Assembly (NCBI GenBank): GCA_902783165.1
Contig: CACZPU010000130.1
Span: 1 to 52,617, forward strand
Reading direction: 5' to 3'
DNA length: 52,617 nt
DNA from: an uncultured Prevotellaceae bacterium
GTDB lineage: Bacteria > Bacteroidota > Bacteroidia > Bacteroidales > Bacteroidaceae
Numbering within the stretch: the first letter of the stretch is position 1; the number at the start of each line of letters is the position of its first letter. The translations under genes and the position numbers were made by a program. The notes under the pieces are model-generated. The model was not told the origin of the DNA, searched no databases, and saw nothing but the letters and a program-made list of their open reading frames with translations. Below are positions 33,551 through 41,137 of this stretch, one piece after another.

Positions 33551-35702
33551 AATTACGTTGATTTAAATTAGTATTGAATTTGTTATTAGTCTTCTTTCCT
33601 TTGGCAAAGCGGATGGAGAACGTGGCATAGAGAGTGGTGCCTGGAGTGGTTGTTCCCAAATGGAGACCATGAGGCGTTGTGTCACGGTAGTTGAAAATGT
33701 TGTCGATGCCTGCTTCTAAACGGTAGTTCAGCGCTTTGTTTTTTCCAAAATCGTGTGTGGTTGCGAGTCGCCATATTTGGTAACCCTTGCCGTTACCGTT
33801 TATTTGATAATAGCGTTTTGTTGACATCTTCCCATAAATGCCTATGCCCAGACGGTATTTTTGGCGGAACAGATGGCTCCATGTGGCAAAGGCGTTGGCT
33901 TTGTGGTGTGCCATGCCGTCGATGATTACCTCGTGCATCCGTTCGTGATTGGTGTCGTAACTGTTTGCTTTGGTGTCCAGATAGCTGTAGCCCAGACCTA
34001 CGGAGACTTCTTTCCATGCATATTGTATGCTCATATCCAAGCCATAGGTCTTTGCATCTTCAATGTTCTGATATTGGCGAGTCTTCAATGGGTCGTATTG
34101 TACAATATATTCTTCGGGTGCCTGATAGTTGGGGATTGTAACCAGTGCAATCATGTCTTTTACTTGGTTGTAATAGCCCGTCAGCGTAACCGACAAGCCG
34201 TTCCATGTGTATTCTCCTCCCAAAGAATAGTAATTGCTGGTTTGTGGAGTGAGATCCAGGTTGCCCAAATACAAGTATGTGCCGTTCATTTGTCGTACGT
34301 AACGGTAATAGAGCTCTTTGGTTGTCGGCGTCTTGAATCCTTGGCTCCATGTGGCTCTTAGTCGGACAGGGTTGCCAAGGCGGTACATGGCTGATACTTT
34401 CGGTGTGAACCGGAAACCGAATTCGTCGTTGTGGTTGAGTCGCAGACCAGCTGTGATTTGCAAGTTGTTGATCATGTCGAACTCATCTTGCACATAAATG
34501 GCTTCGTTGTTGTCGTGAACCGTTCCTCCAGCCACACGAGTAGGCGATTCCAACCAGTCGTAACGGTATTCTATACCGGCACTAAGTTGGTTCCCGTATG
34601 GCAGTTTGAATATACCTTTCAGATTCACCATGGTGCGCTGTTGGTCACTTTGTAGCTCTGTTTGGTCGGGCAGATAAGGGAAATAGGGGTAGTAGATGGT
34701 GCCTTTACTCTTCTCATAGTCTTCAACCAGCGTGTTGGCTGTAAAATAGTAATAGTAGGCGTGTCTGTTCCAATCCACATCAAGTGTGATGACATCTGTT
34801 TTGTTCAGTCTCCATTTTCCACCGATGGCTGCCGAACTATTATGGTATTCCAAATCGTAGGTGTACACATCATAGTGGGCATATTTGCCGCATGGCCGAT
34901 AGATTCGTTTCCAATAGACGCTCCCTTCGGCATAAAGTTCAACATTCTTGATAGGTGTGTAGACCAATCGTTCTGCTACTTGCCAATTGGTATGTCGATT
35001 GGTGGTTTTGTTTCGCGAATCGAGAATAGGCGTTTCGGTGCCCATGGTGTATTCTGTAGCTGTGTTCTGCCATCCGTCAGAATGCTGCAGCTGGAAATTG
35101 GTGTAGCTGCTCCATTTGCCGAAACTGAACCCTATGCCGTTGTGTTGCCGAATATCTCCGTAACTGCCTATGCGAGAAGTGTTTTCCAAGAGCAATCCTT
35201 CTTGGTCGTGTTTCTTGGTTATGATGTTCACCACGCCGGCAATGGCATCGCTGCCATAAAGTGCGCTTGATGCGCCTTTTACGATTTCTATCTTCTCGAT
35301 GTTTTGCGGGTCAATCAGTCCTAAGTCGTTTTGACCGCCCACATCACCGTGAATGCGTTTGCCGTCGATGAGTATCAGTATGTAGTTGTTGCCCAATCCG
35401 TTCATCTGTATCTGGCTGCCCATGTCGTCTTCGTTGAAGTCGAACGAAGAGGTAAGCATGCCTAGCATCTCTTGGATGCTCTTGCCTGCAAAGTGGCGCA
35501 ATGTCTTGCCGCTGATTACCTCTGTCTGCACAGGAGCGTTTTTCAGAAGATGCTCTGTTCCTGTTCCTGTTACAACCACTTCGTCGAGTTGCACGTGCTT
35601 GTCGTTTCTTGATTGTGAAAAGGCGGTCTCCCATCCCATGACGGACAAAAGGATTGCCCATACACAACAATTATTTTTAAGAGAGAGAGTTGTTTTCTTC
35701 AT
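33537..35702 (-). CDS. TonB-dependent receptor under cobalamin riboswitch control
   Basis: 721 aa with an N-terminal export signal of about 30 residues ending METAFSQ-like (GWETAFSQ), TonB box VQLDEVVVTGTG, plug (about 50-160, MNGLGNNYILILIDGKRI and LYGSDAIAGVVNIIT) and a barrel. The central motif GFKTPTTKELYYRY followed by LGNLDLTPQ takes the place of FRAP/NPNL in heme receptors. It is the closest paralogue of the receptor at 25121-27232. Both are followed or preceded by a CbiK-type chelatase. A cobalamin riboswitch in its leader suggests corrinoid uptake (BtuB-like), while the CbiK-lipoprotein partner resembles the heme-linked IhtAB pair; sequence alone does not decide. Confidence 0.93.
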   Translation of the reverse strand: MKKTTLSLKNNCCVWAILLSVMGWETAFSQSRNDKHVQLDEVVVTGTGTEHLLKNAPVQTEVISGKTLRHFAGKSIQEMLGMLTSSFDFNEDDMGSQIQMNGLGNNYILILIDGKRIHGDVGGQNDLGLIDPQNIEKIEIVKGASSALYGSDAIAGVVNIITKKHDQEGLLLENTSRIGSYGDIRQHNGIGFSFGKWSSYTNFQLQHSDGWQNTATEYTMGTETPILDSRNKTTNRHTNWQVAERLVYTPIKNVELYAEGSVYWKRIYRPCGKYAHYDVYTYDLEYHNSSAAIGGKWRLNKTDVITLDVDWNRHAYYYYFTANTLVEDYEKSKGTIYYPYFPYLPDQTELQSDQQRTMVNLKGIFKLPYGNQLSAGIEYRYDWLESPTRVAGGTVHDNNEAIYVQDEFDMINNLQITAGLRLNHNDEFGFRFTPKVSAMYRLGNPVRLRATWSQGFKTPTTKELYYRYVRQMNGTYLYLGNLDLTPQTSNYYSLGGEYTWNGLSVTLTGYYNQVKDMIALVTIPNYQAPEEYIVQYDPLKTRQYQNIEDAKTYGLDMSIQYAWKEVSVGLGYSYLDTKANSYDTNHERMHEVIIDGMAHHKANAFATWSHLFRQKYRLGIGIYGKMSTKRYYQINGNGKGYQIWRLATTHDFGKNKALNYRLEAGIDNIFNYRDTTPHGLHLGTTTPGTTLYATFSIRFAKGKKTNNKFNTNLNQRNYEEN

Positions 35703-35730
35703 GTTGTTGATTAGCAGAGCGTATAAGATA

Positions 35731-35785
35731 ACAGAGTTTGTCTTCTAGTGTCACTCTGTGCTGTGCTCTTTTGTCTCTCAGACAA
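35731..35785 (-). promoter_or_regulatory. Expression-platform hairpins of the riboswitch leader
   Basis: Two stems lie between the aptamer and the receptor start: TTGTCT (35771-35776) with AGACAA (35780-35785), and ACAGAGT (35731-35737) with ACTCTGT (35753-35759). No T-tract follows, so ligand-dependent hiding of the translation start is more likely than termination. Confidence 0.5.
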
Positions 35786-35864
35786 GTTGAACGATAGGTT
35801 TGCAAATGTTGCTTTCCCGCCGCGAACCTTATTCCCGAGGCTGTCGCTTTGGCTTTTTTGTGAA

Positions 35865-36058
35865 ATGGCAGGTTTCCTGGCTTTCTCCGAAAAATCCGCC
35901 TTCCCGTCGTCTTGCCATGCTTGATAGTGGTGCTTGGCAGACCTGTTGACAGTGGCTGTCTATGGACTTTTCATAATGGAGACTACAGTAGCGGGCACTG
36001 CTCAGGCTTCTCCTGATTCCCTTTCTACTCCGGCGGAACGCCGATGTATCACCAATTC
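35865..36058 (-). ncRNA. Cobalamin (B12) riboswitch
   Basis: On the minus strand the conserved blocks occur in order: GGTGATACATCGGCG near the 5' end, GGGAATCAGG, CTGAGCAGTGCCCGCTACTG, AGCCACTG, GGGAAGGCGG and the B12 box AGCCAGGAAACCTGCC at 35882-35867. This is the class I adenosylcobalamin/cobalamin aptamer pattern. It is transcribed from a perfect promoter at 36064-36095 and ends about 165 nt before the TonB receptor start. High cobalamin should switch off the receptor, the chelatase lipoprotein and probably the genes down to 28345. Confidence 0.95.
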
Positions 36059-36063
36059 GGGTG

Positions 36064-36095
36064 CAAAGTTACGGCTTTCTTTGCAATTCACCAAA
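36064..36095 (-). promoter_or_regulatory. Promoter of the cobalamin-regulated receptor operon
   Basis: Minus-strand TTTG (36092-36095), 20-bp spacer, perfect -7 box TAACTTTG (36064-36071). The transcript starts near 36058 at the 5' edge of the aptamer. Confidence 0.85.
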
Positions 36096-36229
36096 CAAAC
36101 CTCCGTTTTTTTTGTTATATGCCAACGCCTTTTGTTTCCTTCATGAAGACGCGAAAAATGTTTCGTCTTTTCTGACTAAAAAAAAATAAATAGTTGACAA
36201 ATCATGAGAGTAATATGAATTATTTTGTT

Positions 36230-36237
36230 TATTTTTG
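36230..36237 (+). promoter_or_regulatory. -7 promoter box of tatAC
   Basis: TATTTTTG, a perfect TAnnTTTG match, 61 bp before ATG 36298. No TTTG at the ideal -33 distance. Confidence 0.5.
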
Positions 36238-36297
36238 CAACGTGGTAGCATCAGTTGCTGTCGTTAAACATTGTATAACAGATAAAGGATTATAAAG

Positions 36298-36519
36298 ATG
36301 TTTGGTTTAGGAACACAAGAAATCTTAATTATCGCGTTGATTATTTTGTTGCTTTTTGGCGGCAAGAAGATTCCCGAATTGATGAAGGGCTTGGGAAAAG
36401 GCGTGAAGAGTTTCAAGGACGGCATGAACGACGTGAGTCTTGACGACGATGAGAACAAATCGGATGTGAAGAGAGCCCCTGCGGCAGATGATTTGAAAGA
36501 TGCAGAAAAGCAGCGATAG
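36298..36519 (+). CDS. tatA: Sec-independent translocase subunit TatA
   Basis: 73 aa: a single N-terminal membrane helix ([21 protein letters not shown], in two parts about 9-29), the FGGKKIPE hinge, an amphipathic helix ([15 protein letters not shown]) and an acidic tail. This is the TatA/TatE plan; TatA oligomerises with TatC to move folded, often cofactor-bearing, proteins across the inner membrane. Its last 20 bp overlap the tatC frame. No TatB-specific gene is seen, as is usual in Bacteroidetes. Confidence 0.95.
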   Translation: MFGLGTQEILIIALIILLLFGGKKIPELMKGLGKGVKSFKDGMNDVSLDDDENKSDVKRAPAADDLKDAEKQR

Positions 36520-37312
36520 CCAGCAGATGTCTTTCTGGGAGCATCTCGATGTGTTGCGGGCTTTCATCATTCGCATCGTTGTGGTGTGGTTGTTGTGTTC
36601 GATTGTAGCATTCTTCTTCAAGGAAAAGGTGTTCGAAATCATATTGGCTCCCCGTGACTCCGATTTTATTACGTATCGTTGGTTGGAGTCGGTCAGCAGG
36701 CAGTTGTCGGGTTCTGGTTTGGACAAATTTGCCGTTCAGATTATCAATACAGGACTGGCTCAGCAGTTCATGCTCCATATCAAGGCCTCGTTCTTTGTGG
36801 GTTTGCTGGTTTCTGCACCCTATACCATTTATCAGTTGCTATGTTTCATCTTGCCTGCCCTCTATGAGAACGAGCGGCATGGCCTTTACCGTGCAGTGAC
36901 AGGTGGCTCTGCCATGTTTGTTTTGGGCTTGTTGTTCAGCTATTTTGTTGTCTTTCCGCTGACATTCCGTTTCCTCGGAACCTATCAGGTGAGCGCAGAT
37001 CTTCAGAATCTGATAACCATCCAGTCGTATATAGACACCATGTTGTCGCTCACGTTGGCGTTGGGAATAGTCTTTGAGGTGCCTGTGGTCTGCTGGTTGC
37101 TTGCACAAACTGGCATACTGAAGCCGCATATGATGTCGCAATACCGCCGTCATGCGGTGGTGGTCATCCTGATTGTGGCTGCCATCATCACCCCTACACA
37201 AGACGTGTTCACATTGCTCATCGTCTCACTGCCCATCTGGCTGCTCTACGAAGCCAGCATATGGATAGTCAGGGTGACTGGGAAAAAGGCTAAGGAATGT
37301 TTTTTCACGTGA
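36500..37312 (+). CDS. tatC: Sec-independent translocase subunit TatC
   Basis: 270-aa six-helix inner-membrane receptor for twin-arginine signal peptides. The N-terminal [17 protein letters not shown] matches the conserved F-x-x-H-L-x-x-L-R, followed by the [19 protein letters not shown] loop with the signal-binding Glu and by [19 protein letters not shown] in the later helices. Two starts are possible: ATG 36500, overlapping tatA by 20 bp, and ATG 36527, 7 bp after the tatA stop; the family N-terminus begins at the second, so the true protein may be nine residues shorter. Confidence 0.95.
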   Translation: MQKSSDSQQMSFWEHLDVLRAFIIRIVVVWLLCSIVAFFFKEKVFEIILAPRDSDFITYRWLESVSRQLSGSGLDKFAVQIINTGLAQQFMLHIKASFFVGLLVSAPYTIYQLLCFILPALYENERHGLYRAVTGGSAMFVLGLLFSYFVVFPLTFRFLGTYQVSADLQNLITIQSYIDTMLSLTLALGIVFEVPVVCWLLAQTGILKPHMMSQYRRHAVVVILIVAAIITPTQDVFTLLIVSLPIWLLYEASIWIVRVTGKKAKECFFT

Positions 37313-37395
37313 AGAGAAAAGATTAAAAAGTTGAAAAATTATCAAGGTTATTATAATTCTTTGTTTTTCATTCCCCGTTCTTCATTTATTTATAT

Positions 37396-37403
37396 TACTT
37401 TTG
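37396..37403 (+). promoter_or_regulatory. -7 promoter box of the dut operon
   Basis: Perfect TACTTTTG 29 bp before the dut start, followed at 37405-37416 by the palindrome AACAAATTTGTT, which covers the expected transcription start and could be an operator. Confidence 0.55.
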
Positions 37404-37431
37404 CAACAAATTTGTTTTCAAGCTGAACACT

Positions 37432-37869
37432 ATGATAAAGATAAAGGTCGTAAACAAAGGGCATCAGCAGTTGCCAGCTTATGCTACACCGCAGAGTGCA
37501 GGAATGGACTTGCGAGCAAACATCGACGAACCCGTTGTGCTCCATCCCATGGAGCGAAGGCTGTTTAAGACAGGACTGTTCATTGCCCTCCCCGAAGGCT
37601 ATGAGGCACAAATCAGACCGCGCAGCGGACTAGCCTTGAAGCATGGCATCACAGTGCTGAATACGCCTGGAACCATCGATGCAGACTATCGTGGCGAGGT
37701 GGGCGTGTGTCTCATCAATCTTTCGCAAGACGATTTTGTGGTGAACGACGGTGAGCGTATTGCCCAGATGGTGATTGCCCGTCATGAGCAGGGCGATTTT
37801 GTTGTGGTTGAAGAGCTCGATGAAACCGAGCGTGGAGCCGGTGGCTATGGTCATACGGGTTTGAAATAA
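37432..37869 (+). CDS. dut: dUTP diphosphatase (dUTPase)
   Basis: 145-aa trimeric enzyme that hydrolyses dUTP to dUMP and pyrophosphate. All five motifs are present: [11 protein letters not shown] (1), [10 protein letters not shown] (2), [17 protein letters not shown] (3, with the catalytic Asp), GERIAQMVI (4) and [11 protein letters not shown] (5). First gene of dut-TPR-DUF4292-envC, a conserved Bacteroidales order, with 20 bp to the next start. Confidence 0.98.
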   Translation: MIKIKVVNKGHQQLPAYATPQSAGMDLRANIDEPVVLHPMERRLFKTGLFIALPEGYEAQIRPRSGLALKHGITVLNTPGTIDADYRGEVGVCLINLSQDDFVVNDGERIAQMVIARHEQGDFVVVEELDETERGAGGYGHTGLK

Positions 37870-37889
37870 CATAAAACGTGTTTTCTGTG

Positions 37890-39680
37890 ATGAGAGCGGT
37901 TTGTGACATAAAAAGGTGGTGCTCCTTGGCAAGTGTTGTCATTGCAGCATGTGTGTGCCTTTCGGTTGTTTGCTCGTGTGTGTCGTCTTCGGCAGTGAAG
38001 CCTGGGCACACGACGCAGCGGCCAGTGCATCCCGAACTCTCATCCAATGATGCCCAACGCCTGAAATACTTCTTTTACGAGGCAGTCAACCAGCAGACCA
38101 AGGGCAATTTCGATGCAGCCTTCGACTTGTTGAGCCATTGCCTGACCATTGATCCTCATGCCGCAGAGGTCTATTTCATGCAAGCTGCCTATTATTCAGA
38201 ACTGGACAACGATTCAATGGCGTTGGTATGCATGGAGCGAGCTGCCAAACTGAATCCTGCCAGCGACACCTATTTGGAGCGGCTCGCGGCAGCTTTAGCT
38301 AACACAAAGCAGACCGACAAGGCCATCAAAGCTTATGAGCAACTCTATTCCAACGACCGCAAACGGTCGGACGTGCTGGCCTATCTGCTCAATTTGTACA
38401 ATGCCCAGCGCAATTATCCCCAATTGCTCAACACCATAGAACGCATAGAGCAGGTGGATGGTAGCAACGAGCAGACCGCCCTCTCCAAAATGCAAGTGTA
38501 TGCCTTGATGGGCGACAAGAAGGCTGAGTTTAAAGTGCTGAAAGACCTATCGGAAAGTCATCCCAGCGACATGAACTATCACATCATGAAAGGCAATTGG
38601 CTGTTGCAGAACAATCGCGATGATGAAGCCCTTGCCGAATATGAGTTGGTGTTGAAAGAGGAACCCGACAACCTCTCGGCCAAGATGTCGATGATTGATT
38701 ACCACCGTATGACGGGAGCCGACTCGCTGGCCAACGACATCCAAGAGCAGTTGCTCATCAGCCCCTCCACACCATCGCCAACCAAGCTAACTCTTATGCG
38801 GAGAGTCGTCAGCGACAACGAGGCGCAGGGAGCCGACAGTTCGCAGGTGATAGGACTCTTCAAGCGCATGCTGTCGAAACCGCAGAAAAACTCCGATATG
38901 TATGAACTCTTTGCAGCATACATGACATTGAAGAAGATGCCGAAAGACAGTATCAACCACGTGCTGGAGCAGGCAATGGCCATTTCGCCCGACAATGCCG
39001 CCGTGCGCATGCAGTTGGTGCAGACCGCTTGGGACGAGAAGGATTTCGACAGGGTGATAAGCCTCTGCATACCCGCCACCCAATACAATCCCGAAGAGAT
39101 GCCATTCTATTACTTTCTCGGCATGGCCTACTCTCAACAAGACAAACGTGACGAAGCCTTGGATGCCTTCCGACGCGGCGTGGCTCAAATCAACGAAAAG
39201 AGCAACAAGGACATTGTGTCCGACTTTTATGCCATCATGGGCGATTTGTTGCACGAGAAAGGGCGCATTGAGGAGGCTTTCGCCGCCTACGACAGCAGTC
39301 TGCAATACAAGCCCGACAACGTAGGCTCCCTCAACAATTATGCCTATTACTTGAGCGAAATGGATCTCGACCTTGAAAAGGCTGAGCAAATGAGCCTGCG
39401 CACCATCAAGGCTGAGCCGAACAATGCCACTTTTCTTGACACCTACGCCTGGATTATGTTCAAGCTCGAACGCTACGAGGATGCTAAAAACTATATCGAC
39501 CAGACACTCCAAAACGACTCCTTGCCCAGCAGTGTGCTCTACGAACATGCCGGCGACATCTATGCCATGTATGGCGATATACCGAAAGCCTTGGAGTTTT
39601 GGCAGAAATCAGCCGATGCCGGAAACAACAGCAAGCTGCTATTTCGCAAAATCAAGCAGAAACGCTATATTAAGAAATAA
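37890..39680 (+). CDS. TPR-repeat lipoprotein
   Basis: 596 aa from ATG 37890 (two GTG codons lie just upstream). An N-terminal lipoprotein signal ends CVCLSVVCSC with the likely acylated Cys at 30. The rest is about a dozen tetratricopeptide-like helix pairs, seen clearly in AFDLLSHCLTIDPHAAEVYF, LAEYELVLKEEPDNLSAKM, ALDAFRRGVAQI and AYDSSLQYKPDNVGSLNNYA. It is a protein-interaction scaffold facing the periplasm. Its fixed place between dut and DUF4292/envC in Bacteroidales suggests a role in envelope assembly or division. Confidence 0.88.
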   Translation: MRAVCDIKRWCSLASVVIAACVCLSVVCSCVSSSAVKPGHTTQRPVHPELSSNDAQRLKYFFYEAVNQQTKGNFDAAFDLLSHCLTIDPHAAEVYFMQAAYYSELDNDSMALVCMERAAKLNPASDTYLERLAAALANTKQTDKAIKAYEQLYSNDRKRSDVLAYLLNLYNAQRNYPQLLNTIERIEQVDGSNEQTALSKMQVYALMGDKKAEFKVLKDLSESHPSDMNYHIMKGNWLLQNNRDDEALAEYELVLKEEPDNLSAKMSMIDYHRMTGADSLANDIQEQLLISPSTPSPTKLTLMRRVVSDNEAQGADSSQVIGLFKRMLSKPQKNSDMYELFAAYMTLKKMPKDSINHVLEQAMAISPDNAAVRMQLVQTAWDEKDFDRVISLCIPATQYNPEEMPFYYFLGMAYSQQDKRDEALDAFRRGVAQINEKSNKDIVSDFYAIMGDLLHEKGRIEEAFAAYDSSLQYKPDNVGSLNNYAYYLSEMDLDLEKAEQMSLRTIKAEPNNATFLDTYAWIMFKLERYEDAKNYIDQTLQNDSLPSSVLYEHAGDIYAMYGDIPKALEFWQKSADAGNNSKLLFRKIKQKRYIKK

Positions 39681-39697
39681 TAGTTCCAGATAGCTGT

Positions 39698-39888
39698 ATG
39701 AGAGAATATAAGAGGTTTGTGATGCTCCTCGGACAATCTCTCCTTGTGTTGCAGACTACTTTCCAATGTAAAGTCACAAAGGCTCAATCCTTTCAATTTT
39801 GTAAAACAAATTCAAAGTGCCACACAAACAGTCAGCTGATAATTGACACCTTTGTAAATGTTTGATAGTCAAGCGGATACAAAGACCT
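39698..39888. other. Region after the TPR gene with a 56-codon open frame
   Basis: A plus-strand frame 39698-39868 starts MREYKRFVMLLGQSLLVLQ and is rich in Thr, Gln and Cys. It lacks a promoter, a homologous family known to me and a convincing membrane or secretion signal, so I do not call it a gene. It leads directly into the 22-bp repeats. Confidence 0.4.
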
Positions 39889-39990
39889 TACTTTTTGCCT
39901 TCCAAAAGATTACTTTTTGAAGCCCAAAACCATATCTTTTGAAGCTCAAAACATCACTTTTTGAAAGCCAAAAGATTAGGTTTTGAAAAC
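39889..39990. repeat. 22-bp tandem repeat array, about 4.5 copies
   Basis: The G that ends each TTTTG word falls at 39897, 39919, 39941, 39963 and 39985, exactly 22 bp apart. The CAAAA word of each unit starts at 39903, 39925, 39947 and 39969, again exactly 22 bp apart. Each unit joins a TTTTG(A)AGC half to a CAAAAgat half, so neighbouring halves are near-palindromic; intervening bases vary. A period of 22 is not a multiple of three, so it is not coding. It lies 110-210 bp upstream of the DUF4292 promoter. Confidence 0.8.
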
Positions 39991-40103
39991 CATGGCCTTT
40001 GGTGTAAAATAAATTCATTGCAGTATTGCTTGCCGTAATCTCTTGTTTTGCACGCCGAATGCAAAAAAACGAGCATAAAAGTTTCTATTACAATTTTTAT
40101 TTG

Positions 40104-40111
40104 TACCTTTG
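40104..40111 (+). promoter_or_regulatory. -7 promoter box of the DUF4292-envC unit
   Basis: Perfect TACCTTTG, 29 bp before ATG 40141, with TTTC at 40082-40085 as a weak -33 element. Confidence 0.6.
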
Positions 40112-40140
40112 TTGCCATATTTAAAAATTAAGCTTTTCAA

Positions 40141-41085
40141 ATGAGGAATAACGTCAATACATTAGTAAATAAAGTTGTTTTTGCACTGGCCGTTACTTTG
40201 GTCGTCACTGTCACGTTGTCTTCCTGTAGGTCTAAGAAAGCGCTCGTAAAAGAAGACAAGACCGTTGCTGTGCCGTCGCAGACAGCTGGCAGTCAATCCG
40301 ACAAGAACAACAAGGAGCAGCAACGGCAGCTGTTGCAACAGCAGTTCGTTAAAAAGGTGGCCGACAATGCAGTCTATAACAAGTGCATCACTTCGAAAAT
40401 CGACTTCAATCTCAAGTCGGACAAAAAGGATATCTCTGTAAGCGGCCGTTTGCAAATGCGTCGCGACGATGTGATACGCATCCAACTCAATGTCCCTCTG
40501 CTGGGCATGGAGGCTGGACGACTTGAGTTCACCAAAGACTATGTAATGATTGTCGACCGTATTCATACAGAATACATCAAGGGAGATTACAACCAGATAG
40601 ACTTCCTGAAGAACAACGGCCTCGATTTCTATGCATTGCAGGCGCTGTTCTGGAACCAGTTGTATATGCCCGGCAGTGCAAAGATAGACAATGCGGCATT
40701 GAAGAACTTTGAAGTGACGATGAACGAGGGCACGGCAAATTCCATGGTGAGCCTGCTTCGTGACAACATGAACTATCAATGGCATGTAGACAATGTCTTG
40801 GGATTGATTCGTCAGGTGGATGTAACATACAGCAGCCGTCAGCACGGTGCTACAAAAGTGACTTGTACTTACGATGATTTCAAGTCGGTAGGCGTGAAAC
40901 AGTTCCCTTCCGACTTGGTGCTCGACATGAATACTTCGGCCACCAAGAAGCCGAGACAGATGAAGATGAGCATCCATTTGCGTGGCGTGAATACTGACGA
41001 AAAATGGGATGCACGAACCAATCTTTCAAAAAAATACAAAGAAGTGAAGCCTGAAGAGGCGTTGAAGAAGCTGATGAGCCTCTGA
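40141..41085 (+). CDS. DUF4292 lipoprotein
   Basis: 314 aa. Lipoprotein signal ending VTVTLSSC (Cys 29), a polar linker, then a LolA/LolB-like half-barrel (KIDFNLKSDKKDISVSGRL, RIQLNVPLLGMEAGRLEFT, VMIVDRIHTEYIKGDYNQI). DUF4292 is a Bacteroidetes family found before the EnvC-like gene, as here with 52 bp spacing. The beta-fold and lipobox suggest handling of lipoprotein or lipid at the outer membrane inner leaflet; this is inference. Confidence 0.88.
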   Translation: MRNNVNTLVNKVVFALAVTLVVTVTLSSCRSKKALVKEDKTVAVPSQTAGSQSDKNNKEQQRQLLQQQFVKKVADNAVYNKCITSKIDFNLKSDKKDISVSGRLQMRRDDVIRIQLNVPLLGMEAGRLEFTKDYVMIVDRIHTEYIKGDYNQIDFLKNNGLDFYALQALFWNQLYMPGSAKIDNAALKNFEVTMNEGTANSMVSLLRDNMNYQWHVDNVLGLIRQVDVTYSSRQHGATKVTCTYDDFKSVGVKQFPSDLVLDMNTSATKKPRQMKMSIHLRGVNTDEKWDARTNLSKKYKEVKPEEALKKLMSL

Positions 41086-41137
41086 CAAACATCACCTTAG
41101 GGCAACAGAAACTGACCGTTTTTTGTAGAAATATCTG

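Noticed and set aside
33537..35702. Naming the riboswitch-linked receptor btuB
   Set aside because: The riboswitch supports corrinoid uptake, but the CbiK-lipoprotein partner and the heme-receptor-like motif position leave heme possible, so no symbol was given.
39889..39990. CRISPR array
   Set aside because: The 22-bp units are contiguous and degenerate with no unique 30-bp spacers, and there are no cas genes.
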